Assembly (NCBI RefSeq): GCF_010183535.1
Contig: NC_071330.1
Span: 8,537,717 to 8,601,716 of the forward strand
Source: Caenorhabditis remanei
Taxonomy: Eukaryota > Nematoda > Chromadorea > Rhabditida > Rhabditidae
DNA length: 64,000 bases
Direction: 5' to 3'
How positions within the stretch are numbered: position 1 is the first letter of the stretch; each line of letters opens with the position of its first letter. Both the position numbers and the translations under genes were made by a program. The notes below the pieces were generated by a model. The model was given only the letters and a program-made list of their open reading frames with translations. It made no database searches and was not told the DNA's origin. Of the stretch, positions 1 through 11,668 are shown piece after piece.

Positions 1-240
1 GAACTGATAGTATATCATCTTCTCCTAGGGCCATTCAATCGACTAGCTGTGAGCACGAATGTTGATTTACGTGTTAAGTCGAAACAAATCAGGCAGATAA
101 ATTTGTCATGGAACATAGCCTTTTAGAATCGTGATGATGAGAGCATTTTCATGGAAAACAATTTATAAGAAACAAAATACGTATGAAACAACAAAACTAT
201 AACTAAACTTAGCAAATAGGCTGGAGATTAAATTAGCGAG

Positions 241-1187
241 TTATCGGTACTTTCCTTTCCAAGCGATGTCGTAGTTAGAGAGCCAACTATTACAGTTTTG
301 CATATTGTACTTGATAACTTTGTCCCAACTAAACACATTTTTGTTCATCATTCGTATTTCTTCGGCTTTATGGCGTCTTTCGGCAAGCATCGTTTCGCTA
401 ACAAACTCAACTGGGAAAGAGAAACGTTCGCACAAGTAGAGAAGAAAAGCTTTCGCCTGAAAATGAAAATGTTTTTGTTTTTATTTCACTTGAAATGACG
501 AACCTCAATCTCAGTGATGTAACCACCAACTTCCAAAATGATGCGATTTGCTCGGACCGGAGTTACATACTTTTGAATTGATCCCTTTCCACCTCCTAAA
601 CGTGTTCCTTGTGCTTTTTTCGTTCTTGGCAACCATGGTTCATCAACTCGCCACACGGCAAACTGATTGTCAATCAAATTCTTATTGATTCGATCCTGGA
701 GAAATTTGAAGTCGTCGCTGTCAATAAATCCTCCTGAAACTGCTGCAAGACCGTACTGCTCATGAATCAATTCTGTGTGCACTTCTTCAACTCCTCTCGC
801 TTCGATCATTCGTTTTGTCGATTTGTACCTAAATACATTAATACAATAGACATATAAGTCTGCGGGATGAGTATCATATTGTCTATTATATTATGAAATA
901 CAATCATACTTCTTTTCTCCTTTTTCTAGATCGTAAGATGGCTCAGCTGGCATCACAGGCAACTTTAATTGACCATTTGGAGGAAAGCGAACATCTGAAA
1001 TAATATAATTCAATGAAGAAATATACAATCCTTCAAGTTGGTATAGGTATTACTTTTTTGTAAGTTGATAACTGTTGAGAACGGAACACTTACTCTCGTA
1101 TGTCACTGGAAAAGGATATTTCTTCATTCCACGGGTGCTTAGTGACCAGCTTACTGAGGACTTGCATACTGCTCTTAGATTCATCAT
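241..1187 (-). CDS. mrpl-16: mitochondrial ribosomal protein L16 (uL16m)
   Basis: Component of the large mitochondrial ribosomal subunit. Minus-strand exons by splice signals and frame: 1187-1094, 994-910, 828-504, 456-241 (720 nt, 239 aa). The first exon gives a basic, Ser-rich, acid-free start (MMNLRAVCKSS...) that looks like a mitochondrial targeting peptide; Met at 1184 is an equally possible start. The L16 signature GGGKGSIQKYVTPVRANR lies near residues 135-155 and is the direct evidence for the family. The donor after exon 3 is the weak GTTCGT at 503-498; using it keeps the frame (EIE|AKAFLLYLCERF), whereas the more obvious GTGAAA downstream does not. The gene is divergent from the calpain gene, with 383 bp between the two starts. 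Symbol from product and remembered synteny. Confidence 0.9.
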
Positions 1188-1570
1188 ATTCTGGAATAAC
1201 TTTGAATAATCCGAGCAAGAAATTGATGAGGAAGAAAAAAAGGCAAGAGATGTTGTGCCAAAAAATTTGTGACTTGCATCTGGTCGTGTGTCAAGTAGCA
1301 ACTATTATAATGAATTGTAAAATTTTTGATTAGTTAAAAAAGTATTTTGAAAGCAATTTTGCTTTAAACATGGGAAGATTTTCTCTAGTTTTGTAAAAAT
1401 GCATTTAAATGTGAGTTGGAAAATAAATGGTAAAAACCAAGCACAGCAACCGCGCTTCAATGAAATATTGGAGAGACCGTTGAAAATGAAGAGGCATCAG
1501 ACACTATTTGCGTCAAATTTGAAGCTTTCAGGCAATATTTTTTCACCGACTCCAGTTGTTTTTTCAGCGT
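1188..1570. promoter_or_regulatory. shared intergenic region of divergent mrpl-16 and clp-2
   Basis: 383 bp between two divergent start codons, so it must hold both 5' control regions. It is AT-rich and no defined motif was recognised. A TTTTTTCAG acceptor-like sequence ends 3 bp before the clp-2 ATG, as expected for spliced-leader trans-splicing or a spliced 5' UTR. Confidence 0.4.
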
Positions 1571-4566
1571 ATGGACGAAAAAGCCACAAAATCAGCTTTT
1601 GAATTGTCGCAAAAAGCCGTTCATTATGATCAGGTAACTAAGTTTGTCTTTGATTTTATACTTTTTGATAATCATTAGCAATCATAAGTTTCGAAATAGA
1701 ATGTTCCATTCAGGGTAAAAAGTATGAAGAAGCGATATTCTGCTACACTGAAGCTGGGAATCAACTGCTCAAGCTAGTTCAAGAAAAAAGATGCTTGCCG
1801 ATTTTTCGAAAAAATGTCATGGAGTGCATCAATAGAGCCGAATTTTTAAAAGAAAATATTGATAATCTTCAACGGCAGGTAATTTGAAATCGATGAAGTA
1901 AATATGGTCCAATGTTCAATATACAGTACCCACCTTCGAACGATGACATATCTCACAATGTGGAATTCTTGATGATAAAAGCTTCAGTTCTTCAAAACTA
2001 TGGAAATCGGCTTGAAGAATCTCGAAGTCTTTATGAAAATGTGGTTGAACAATGTCTTGGAGTTTCTCGGAATAGCAATCTTTCCCAAGAAACATTGAAA
2101 AAATTGAGACAAATTGCGGAAAGCGCCTTAAAGTGTATCGAAGAGCTTGTAACACTCAAAAATAAAGTTACGGAAGTAGAACTGCTTCTGCCCGAGGTTC
2201 CAGTTGACGGTGAGAAATAAGAATAATGCTAACTTTGCTTTGGTGTTTTGTAGATCTCTCAAAACTTGTCTTCAATGATCACAAAACTCCATCCCCCTCA
2301 ACAAGCCAACCATTCAAGTCCCCAACTCATCAAGTAGTCCCTCCATCGCCATCGAATTCTCAAAAGTTCACCAAAGAAGAACTAGATGTCCTTTCAACAA
2401 CCTCGAATATCAACAATAAGCTTTACGTCCCTTTTCACAGTTATGACAAAGTTGGAGAATTCAAAAGCCAAAATGGTAAATTCACGGACCCAGATGGAAA
2501 AATCGGCCTCACGCAGAAACAAAGGCTGAAGTTGAAAGTGAGTTCTGTGTGTGCGTAGCCTTGTGTTCGCTGTCTAGTTCATGTGTTCATTACTCGTTTG
2601 TAGCATGGTTTCACAGTACAATTTTAAATTAAAGTATTTATATATTTTTCACTTCAGGGTTGGAAGCGTGTCAGCGAGTTGTTTGAAAATCCAACTATAA
2701 TTTCATCTATCGATTGCCACACAATTAGACAGACAGTTATCTCAGATTGCTCATTCATTTCCTCTCTCTCTATCGCTGCTCTCTATGAAAAACGGTTTAA
2801 AAAGCAACTTGTTACCAGGCAAGCCATTGAAACAGAATCTGTATAAATTAAAACGCATCGTTTCAGTATAATTCATCCTCAAGACGCTAATGGAAATCCA
2901 ATATACAATCCTGCAGGAAAATATATGATTAAATTTCATATTAACGGAGTCTGGAGAAAAGTAGTTATCGATGATTACTTTCCTGTCGATGAAAACAATC
3001 GAATGATGTGCTCTCAGACGGAAAATAAAGGTGAACTCTGGGTTTCGCTCTTGGAAAAAGCATACATGAAAGTAATGGGTGGATATGACTTTCCTGGATC
3101 AAACTCAGTAAGTTTTGTTTTGAATATAACTGCACAACACTAATTTTCAGAACATTGACTTGAATGCGTTAACTGGATGGATTCCGGAAAGAATAGAATT
3201 GAATGAATCATCAAAAGCCGATCCAGATGCAATATTTCGTAAACTCTTTGATCGTTTTCATCGTGGAGATTGTTTGATCACTCTAGCAACTGGTAAAATG
3301 TCAGCAGAAATGCAAAAAAGATCTGGGCTTGTGGAAACTCATGCTTATGCAGTTATTGATATAAGATCTGTTGAGGTAACTAGCAAAATAGTATAATCTT
3401 TTCAACTAATTTCAAGTTTTCAGAACAAACGCTTGCTGAAAGTGAAAAATCCCTGGACGCATTCTCGTTGGAAAGGAAACTTTTCGGACAAAGACAAGTT
3501 AAATTGGACAGCGAAAATGAAAAATGCATTGTCGTTTGATCCAGAAGTTGCGGCAGGGAAAGACGATGGAATTTTCTGGATTGACTATGAATCAGTTCGA
3601 CATTTTTTTGATGTCATTTATGTGAATTGGAAGTTGGAACTGTTTCCGTTTACATCAGTATATCATGCCACATGGAAACAAGAAATGGGTCCAATTAGAG
3701 ATGTTTATACTGTTGGTGATAATCCCCAGTACACATTGACAGTCAACGTTGGCCAGAAAACAACTGCAGCTGCAGTTTGGATACTACTCACCCGACATAT
3801 TACTGCTATTGACGATTTCGCGGTTAACAAAGAGTTTATTACATTGATTGTTTATGAAACTGGTCAAAAAATTTATATTCCGAGTAAGAAAACAATTGGA
3901 AATACCTCGGGCTAATTTATATACTTTTCAGCGAATCCTCGGCCGATTTCCGATGGTGTCAGAATCAACAGTCCTTTATATTTGTGCCAACTCCTGAATA
4001 CCAAACCGGGTGTGACTACATATACTCTAGTTGTTGCTCAATATGAAAAAACGAACACAATCAACTACTCACTTCGAGTTTTCTCCACAACTGATGTTAA
4101 ACTTGAGCCCATTATGCTACCGTATTCCATTTCCAAAACAATAAGAGGAAATTGGGATGGTTCGGAAAAGTAAGTGGAACCAAATTAGATTATCTTTACT
4201 TTGTTTATTCAGACATCCCATAATGAAGCTTGTGCTTCATTCGAAATCAGACGACATCGCTCTGTTCATGGAGCTGAAAGCTCCAAAACAATTTTGTATC
4301 GCTCTGGAAATGAAACAACACTTGTCAGATCGTACAGTTTTTCTGGAAACTAAAAGTTCGGGTGCTTATCGACCTGGGTACACAGTACTTACCCTTGAAA
4401 AAGTCCCAGCAGGAACTTATTATATTAAAGCTTCCACATACACAGTACGTCTTTCCCAGTTCTCTGTTTGTCATTTAATTTTTCTTTTCAGGCTGGCGAC
4501 AAAGGGCCGTTCATTCTTCGTATCGATTCATCATGTAAATTTGAATTGGAGACAATAAAAATTTGA
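1571..4566 (+). CDS. clp-2: calpain-7 (PalB-type) cysteine protease
   Basis: Calcium-independent-type calpain related to human CAPN7. Exons: 1571-1633, 1714-1878, 1927-2209, 2254-2537, 2658-2818, 2867-3107, 3151-3375, 3424-3883, 3932-4169, 4213-4444, 4492-4566; 808 aa, close to the family length. An N-terminal MIT domain (about residues 1-75 and probably a second repeat) is the ESCRT-binding part of this family. The catalytic triad is complete: Cys about 296 in [11 protein letters not shown], His about 463 in VETHAYAV, Asn about 483 in VKNPW. Strong landmarks are [20 protein letters not shown] and LTGWIPERI. The intron after exon 5 begins AG|GCAAGC, a GC-AG intron. C2-like domains fill the C-terminus. 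AATAAA overlaps the last codons (about 4553-4558). The symbol rests on remembered synteny. Confidence 0.9.
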
Positions 4567-4783
4567 ATTCCTTCATGAATCACACATTTTCATAATCATA
4601 ACTATTTTTTTCGTTCGGGTAGTTGTCCACTTTTTATCGGTTAGCATTTCACAAATTGTACCATACAATTGTATAAAGTCTTTCATGAAAAACTAAACTA
4701 TGCATTCTCACTTTACTAGGTTTTAAACCGGAAAAATATTTGTCAGTTCGCATCGAATTGATGTTTAGTTGCATGTTATTCAG

Positions 4784-5536
4784 ATGAGTCTCAATCCGAT
4801 GATTGCCAAGCAGAAGCCAAATGGCAATATCCAATGTTTGGTGTGCAATACAGAGATTAAACCAAAGATTTGGACTGCTCATGTGAACGGAAAGAAACAC
4901 AGAGAAAGTATCGATAAATTAAGATCAAGCGCTCAAAAAAGAGGGAAGGAGAGTTCGGCAAGAAGTGCAGATGAACCGCCGAATAAAAAACAGAAAGAAG
5001 TATCCGAACAAGGTCCACTCACTATTCCATCTGACTTTTTCGACGAGGAAGACAGGTAAACAATTTCCCTTATTATAAAATATACAGTTTGCTTTTCTAG
5101 TACTCCATTCCGAAAAGATGAATCTAAAGCAAGTATTGGCGGACACAATGCCAACCTGATCGAGGGTGTTCCTGCTGGTTTCTTCGATGACAAACGATTA
5201 GATGGAAATGTGAGAGAAACTCGTGAAAGGAATGCGGAATTAGATGCAGAATATGAACGATGGAAGGAAGAAATCGGAGAAGAACAGGTGGATCAAGATG
5301 CAAAAGCAGAAGAGATGGAGGCAGCCGTACAAAGAGAGCTTGAGCTGGAACGGATCGATGAACAAATGGCGGCTCTAAAGAAGCTGAATGACATGGAGAT
5401 TCAGAAAGAGAAACGGTTGAATCAAGCAAAAGAACGACGTATGAAAAGAGAAGAGCAAGAGGAAGAATCGGATGATGATGGAGAGGATATTGATATCGAT
5501 TCGCTCGATTGGAGAGCAAAAAACATTTTTTCTTAA
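4784..5536 (+). CDS. ZNF830-like C2H2 zinc-finger, coiled-coil nuclear protein
   Basis: Exons 4784-5055 and 5101-5536, 235 aa. Near the N-terminus (about residues 17-43) is one zinc finger of the U1/matrin type: CLVCNTEIKPKIWTAHVNGKKH. It is followed by a basic, Ser-rich segment with a KKQK nuclear-localisation-like patch, the motif GVPAGFFDD, a long charged coiled coil (about 130-210) and an acidic tail ending DSLDWRAKNIF. This order matches ZNF830/CCDC16, a spliceosome-associated factor needed for pre-mRNA processing; that function is inferred. TTATTCAG ends at the base before the ATG, suggesting trans-splicing at the start codon. It lies 217 bp downstream of clp-2 in the same direction, so an operon is possible but unproven. 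A poly(A) signal AAATAAA follows at about 5747. Confidence 0.75.
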
Positions 5537-5801
5537 TCTCAAACCGTAATCTCAATTTTAACATTGTTGCTACTAAATGAATCTGTGGATACAACAACTC
5601 GTTTGTATACGTATATTAATATTCCATGAATTCGGTCTCTTCAGAAATCTCAAGGGCTTTTTTCGGAAATGCCCATGACACTCAGAAATTCACTTGAGCA
5701 GTATCAAGATACGATCTAATAATCATCTATATTTATTTTTAAAATGAAATAAATCCTAAGAAATGTCTATTAGTTAAACGGAGAAAAATTACCGGAATTG
5801 T

Positions 5802-6849
5802 TTACCGACTTAAAAGTACAGTTAAAAACCCGGCTACAACAGCAGTCACAAACATTCCAACCATGTATTGTCTAGCTTCATTTGCTTCTTTCGCTCGTTT
5901 TTCTCTCATCATTTGCTCAAAAGTTGGAATCGGATACCGAGATTGTTGGGCAGCTTGCTCTCTCTCAACTTGTCGCCGGAGCTCTTCCATTTCTCTCTGT
6001 GCAGCTCTACCGTCCTTGTACATAGTACCGTGCTGAAATTTTTTTTGTTTTGTAGATATTGTATTGTAATGAAAACCTTTTCTTGAGCTTCCTCATATTC
6101 ACTTTTGAAAACCCGTTTCTTGAATCCACCAAACTCGGCATAAAACTCATTAGGCATATCAAAATGCGAATGGTATTGGGGTCTCCGCCGCGTACTTCGT
6201 TGGAAATGTTCGAAATCCTTGTAATCAATGTCAATGTCAGTATATTGTTTTGAGTTTGAAGCTGTACGTCGACGGTATCGATTACTAAAAGAAGATGAAT
6301 CACCAGGCATTGGAGATGATTTTATCCGTGTCATGTCATAAGCTTTGCGTTTATCTTCTGATCCCAATATTTCATATGCCATTGCAACCTGAAATTGTTT
6401 AAATAAACTCGATTTCGAAGCTTACTCGAGCGACCTGGCATAACTAAATATTTAGTCACAAATTCCGAGGCGAAGAACTCCTGGGAAGTGAACTCTTCTG
6501 AAAAGAGCGGAGCCAAGCGCTCTGATTGGCTGCTGAAAACTATCTAGCGACTGATTAGCCAACCTGTGTGCTTGGCTATGCCCTTTTGCCAGGAGTTCGT
6601 TGCCCAGAAGTGTTTTCTACCCGGAACGTGTGGGATCTCTACCTGATGAAATTTTTTGGCGGCCTCCTCTTTATCAGTCGGGTTCGTATCTGGATGGTGT
6701 TGCTTCGACAATTTATAATATGCTGATTTAATATCCTTTTGTGACGCTGATTGAGCCAGTCCTAACACTTTATAATGATCTTGTTGGCTGCTGCAAGGCA
6801 CCGATCCAAATAAACTTCGTCTCTGACCGCATCTCGTCAAGCGAAACAT
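5802..6849 (-). CDS. dnj-18: membrane-anchored DnaJ (Hsp40) protein
   Basis: J-domain co-chaperone, 249 aa, exons 6849-6643, 6388-6077, 6032-5802, all of length divisible by three. The J domain spans about residues 24-85, with DHYKVLGL, the essential HPD (52-54) and the helix-III/IV motif AYEILGSEDKRKAYD. The start is basic (MFRLTRCGQRR), as in mitochondrially targeted or membrane J-proteins. The C-terminus has one hydrophobic segment (YMVGMFVTAVVAGFLTVLL) followed by SR and stop, i.e. a tail anchor. Intron 1 (6389-6642) is GC-rich and contains an imperfect palindrome (separate entry). The start codon lies only about 95 bp from a 1.6-kb foldback transposon, which probably limits or supplies the promoter. 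Symbol from family and synteny. Confidence 0.85.
6470..6600. repeat. imperfect palindrome inside dnj-18 intron 1
   Basis: GAACTCCTGG near 6476 is matched by CCAGGAGTTC near 6590, AGCCAAGC near 6513 by GCTTGGCT near 6570, and TTGGCT near 6527 by AGCCAA near 6556. Spacing is roughly symmetric, so the intron could fold into a long imperfect hairpin. The region is much richer in GC than its neighbours. It could be an old MITE or a structured intron; no target duplication was found. Confidence 0.4.
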
Positions 6850-6942
6850 GCTGAAAGCAGAAATCTAAAATTTTCGATAGAACGGTTATCAGACGCTTCG
6901 TTGAATTCGAAAAAAACGTGTACTACCCGGCTTTTGAAAGGA

Positions 6943-8544
6943 TTAAGACGCACTCTCTGACTCGTTCGATCACCCATGTTCACCCGAAAAAAGTTGACCA
7001 TCTCCGATTTGTCCGTCCTTTCGATCAGAGATAGTATCAAATGTTCTCAGCAAATTGGGGTACTTTTTGGCCGGGTCCGTCACCTGGGTATCTAGGAAAA
7101 TCGAAAAATCGATATTTTTCGAAAAAATTTCCTGAAGTAGTTAGCTATGAAATCTCAACGGGAAATTAATGTAGACACTATTTTAAGCATTTTTTGTGTT
7201 CAGAAGAAAATTCCAGCTCAACACCTTCATAGTGAAAATTTTGAAAATTCATGAAATTTTCGGGTTTTTTTCATGAAATCATTTTTATCTCGGCAGGGAC
7301 CCGAGAAGACAGCATTTTTTATTTAAAATTCGAAATTTACATAAAATTTTGTATTTGAAACATGTTGTCCCTACTCGTATCTCTATCCCCAAAGAACGGT
7401 TTTTTGGGGAAGTATGAGAAAAACATGGATTTTAACTTTTGAGGCCTTCCAGTAAATCATTTTTGATGTTTCAAAACAAAGGTTTTTTTGAGTTTTTTCA
7501 TTTAGTCATGTCATTTTAATTTATTCCCAACACGATTTTCGATCATATCACAAAAAATTTTTCGAAAAAAATTGAATTTTTTGAACTTTTTTCCTGAAAT
7601 GAATCATTTGAACTGAAATATGAAGGATAACAATATAAAATTAGGAGGATATGATTGAAACATAATTTAGGTTTATGAAAAAACTTATTTCCATCATCGG
7701 GTCATCTGCAATTTACGCTTTCGGGATGAAATTTAGCGAAATGTTCAACTAGGGTAGTTGATGCAATGGTACTTCATACTTGCATCGTTAATTGACAGAG
7801 GAATGTGTTGAAAATGACAGAAAACATTAAAAAAAACTGCAAAAATTGATTAATATAGCGGGACTTTCAAAAAAAAATTGAAAAAAAACCTTTTCTGACT
7901 TCCAAAAAAAGGTCAGACCATTGAACATGTATGGGTCTTTTTTTTTGAAAGTCCCGCTATATTAATCAATTTTTGCAGTTTTTTTATGTTTTCTGTCATT
8001 TTCAACACATTCCTCTGTCAATTAACGATGCAAGTATGAAGTACCATTGCATCAACTACCCTAGTTGAACATTTCGCTAAATTTCATCCCGAAAGCGTAA
8101 ATTGCAGATGACCCGATGATGGAAATAAGTTTTTTCATAAACCTAAATTATGTTTCAATCATATCCTCCTAATTTTATATTGTTATCCTTCATATTTCAG
8201 TTCAAATGATTCATTTCAGGAAAAAAGTTCAAAAATTCAAAAAATTCAATTTTTTTCGAAAAATTTTTTGTGATATGATCGAAAATCGTGTTGGGAATAA
8301 AATAAAATGACATGACTAAATGAAAAAACTCAAAAAACCTTCAGGAAATTTTTTCGAAAAATATCGATTTTTCGATTTTCCTAGATACCCAGGTGACGGA
8401 CCCGGCCAAAAAGTACCCCAATTTGCTGAGAACATTTGATACTATCTCTGATCGAAAGGACGGACAAATCGGAGATGGTCAACTTTTTTCGGGTGAACAT
8501 GGTCAGTTGATCGACGCTCGATTGACTCGGAGAGTGCGTCTTAA
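6943..8544. mobile_element. 1.6-kb foldback transposon flanked by TTAA
   Basis: The ends are inverted repeats starting GACGCACTCTC (6947) and ending GAGAGTGCGTC (8540), each bordered by TTAA (6943-6946 and 8541-8544). TTAA duplication is the habit of the piggyBac superfamily. The outer arms (about 6947-7136 and 8340-8540) and inner arms (about 7481-7880 and 7935-8335) are near-perfect inverted copies around a loop of roughly 60 bp at 7880-7940. The left arm has about 345 bp (7137-7480) that the right arm lacks, with the break at the same GAA|G position. No transposase reading frame is present, so the element is non-autonomous. Transcription through it would give a long hairpin RNA. Confidence 0.8.
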
Positions 8545-9067
8545 GACCTCTCCTCATTTCTTGGCTTGAGCATTTTTAGATCTCATGACAAAATGGTTAT
8601 TTTGGATTTTTATCTCCCGGCAGGGCACCGTATCTCGAACCCCAACGAATCGTATTTTTCCATTTTTGTAGCGGCGGCGCTTGAATCATGTAAGGAAGCG
8701 AAACCCTCTCTTTTTTTTAAACTAATAGTAAAGCAATTAATAAAAACGAAGGCGAACCCAGTCCTCGTTCCCTCAAAATTTTTACAAATAAACGCACAAT
8801 GGTAGTTTCACCAGTCAAAGTGTGATGAAAATGTTAGTAAGATTTGTCAATCTAATACTTCATCTAATTAATTAAACTTCTCTGTGCATGCAATAAATTT
8901 AATAAACAAATCATCAGGGTATTTTTGGGAAGTATTTAAGAGACAAAATGGCACCAGAAAAGGGGAAAATCTAACCGGAGGAGTAATAATCTCGTAGTAG
9001 TACTGTATATGGCAAGTGTTACAAACTTGTAAAAAATGATTCAAAATGGCACAAGAATACATAGAAT
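8545..9067. other. gene-free stretch between foldback element and branching-enzyme gene
   Basis: 523 bp with no supportable gene, repeat or conserved motif. Short open frames here lack family resemblance and splice context. It contains the 3' flank of the minus-strand branching-enzyme gene. Confidence 0.5.
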
Positions 9068-11364
9068 CTACTCCTCGTCCTTTTCGAGAACAATAGCGGA
9101 GCGGCATGGAATGTAGACCTGAAGACGATGACGTCTTCCAGCATAGCCATCGTCGAAAGTGTGAAACTTGGTATCGTTGTTCACACGGCTGTGGCCACCA
9201 AACTGAGCATCGTCTGAGTTCAGAGCGATATGGTAACTGAAAAACACAGACTTATTCATCAGTTATAAGCTCGAACAACTAGACCTTCCAGGATTGTTGA
9301 CACCGATGGAGTAATCGGCAAAGCTCTTATTAGGGTGCAAATTGATCACGAAGACCAAACCTCCTCTCTCGAAAACAACAACTTTGTCTCCGTCATGCTT
9401 CCACGAAGTGTATGCATATCCTTTGTGAAGGAAACCTGTACGCTCTTCAAGTTGCATCATCTCACGGTCCCAGTTGTTCAAAAACTTGTATCGAAGATAT
9501 TCTGCGTCAACGAGATTGAACTGACGACGAGCATAATGGAATGATTCGCCGTTTCCGACACGTGGGAAGTCCAGCCATTCGGGATGTCCAAACTCGTTAC
9601 CAATGAAGTTGAGCCATGCTTCGCCTCCTAAAAATCAAAATCATTGAAATAGAAGCACTTATTTAAGTTAAGTCAGAACACCGTACCTAATCCAAGGGTG
9701 ATAAGACGAATCAGCTTGTGAAGAGATAATCCTCTTTCAATAATTGGAGTGAGTGGGGAGTCGGTCGACATAAAATCGTACATCTCCTTATCCATCAACC
9801 AAAATGCTATAGTTTTGTCTCCTACCAAAGCTTGATCATGAGACTCGGCGTAGGCAACATGTTTCTCTGCATAACGTCTATTTTCCAAATTGAAAACAAT
9901 ATCGTTAATTTTCCAGTCTTCGTCTGATGTGTGCTTCAAGATTTTAATCCACATATCAGGAAGAGCCATGGCCAAGCGATAATCGAATCCTTGCCCGCCT
10001 TCTTCAACGGGACGACAAATTCCAGGCATGCCAGAAACTTCCTCCGCAATTGTGACCATGAAGGGGTACTTTTTATGAAGGAAATCATTAGCCAACATCA
10101 AGTAAACCAGAGAGTCAGTGTCCGCATTGAGACCAAAGTACATTGGATATCCGCCAGAGAAAGAATCATCTGGAAAACGAAGTTTCAACTCAGAAATAAA
10201 CTTGTTGAAGATTGCTCACTCATTCCATGGCTATGATAGATCATTGATGTAACTCCGTCGAATCGGAAACCATCGAAACCGTACTCTTCTACCCACCAAC
10301 GAACGTTGGAAAGCAAGAGACGTAGAGTCTCGATCCTAGATAAAATTTTCATATTATTAGCGTTCAATATTCTACTTACTGCGTATAATCGAACAATCTG
10401 GAGTCCCAAAGATTATGGAATCCACGGGCATTGTCATGAAAATATCCGCCATTCGACCCGTCCCATTGGTTAAGACCATCCTCCACGTTTTTTGATGCAT
10501 GTGAATGGACCACATCAAGAAGCATGAAAATTCCCAAAGAATGAGCCTTATCGACCAAATATTTCAGATCTTCTGGTGTGCCACAACGACTGGAGACCGC
10601 AAAGAAATTAGAGACTTGATATCCGAAAGATGCATAATACACGTGCTCCATAACAGCCATCAATTGAATAGCGTTATAACCTTGATTTTTGATTCTAGGC
10701 AGAACATCGTCAGCAAACGCACGGTAGGTGTTGATTTTCCCTTCATAACTACTAATTCCAACATGAGCTTCGTAGATTCTGAGAGATGCAGGACGAGCTG
10801 GTCGTTTCTCTTTCAGCTGATACTTTTCAGATGGATTCCAGAAATTTTGGTGATAGATAACAGTCTCTTTTGGGTTTGGACAAGTCACATATGTGGCCCA
10901 TGGACTCAGTTTGAAATGAGTCTGACCATTCCGAGAGACTGCGATTTTTATGACGGAGTTGTGGGGGATGGCGCACGATCCATCACTGCTGGCAGGGACT
11001 GTCAAACTCCACTTGCCATGTTCTTCTTTCTTATAGACATTAGCATTCTGATCCCAGTTATCTGAAAAAATTGGTTGGAATCATAGTTTAAAATATTTGA
11101 AAACTCTTTACTGAAATCTCCGATCAGCGCCAACTTTTCTGCAGCTGGAGCCCATTCGAGTCCCTTCACAGAATTATCCGGCTGAACATTCAATCCAAAC
11201 TCTTTATAAGAAGTTGTGAATGCTTCCATACCACCACATTCGTCAATTCGGTGCTGATAATCAAGAAATACTCCATATCTTCTAGAGATCTCATCTTGAA
11301 AATCGTGCAAGTAAGGATCAATTTTCAACAACTCATCAATCTTGGGTGGGCGTGTGTTAACCAT
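9068..11364 (-). CDS. 1,4-alpha-glucan (glycogen) branching enzyme
   Basis: Transfers alpha-1,4 glucan segments to alpha-1,6 branches during glycogen synthesis in the cytosol; GH13 family, orthologue of human GBE1. Exons 11364-11112, 11061-10380, 10335-10220, 10169-9687, 9627-9285, 9236-9068 give 681 aa, near the usual about 700. The N-terminal CBM48-like domain ([16 protein letters not shown], then NWDQNANVY) precedes the barrel. Catalytic motifs are visible: [13 protein letters not shown] (Asp nucleophile, about residue 338), [11 protein letters not shown] (acid/base Glu, about 394) and [13 protein letters not shown] (transition-state Asp). [21 protein letters not shown] sequence and a beta-sandwich C-terminus follow. 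All splice phases agree. An upstream in-frame extension lacks an obvious reason to be translated, so the Met at 11364 is preferred. Confidence 0.93.
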
Positions 11365-11668
11365 GGTTTCCAGTCTGAATAATCTTTTTACGTTTCTATT
11401 ATTGACAGTAGAATGAATACAAGAGATATGTGGGATGAAACCCGTTGGTACGTCGAGAAACAACAACAATATTTCAACAGGCAATAGTGATTCATTTTAC
11501 AAAGGATGAATAATGTGAATACAACCGGAGGAATTGACGAGTATCTAACAATAAATGGTAAAAGAAAATATTATCGGAAATCAACCGGGAGATCCTGCAC
11601 TTGCATAATACAGCCGTAAACAGATGAGATGTAAAAAATAAAAACCAGCGCAACAAAAAATATGCCAG
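11365..11668. other. short intergenic region
   Basis: 304 bp between two minus-strand genes. It must contain the promoter of the branching-enzyme gene and the 3' end of the SUMO-domain gene. AATAAA-like signals for the latter are read on the minus strand near 11636-11645. Nothing else was recognised. Confidence 0.4.

Noticed and set aside
5124..5597. 157-codon minus-strand frame opposite the ZNF830-like exon 2
   Set aside because: Leu/His/Pro-rich antisense shadow of the Glu/Lys-rich coiled coil on the plus strand.
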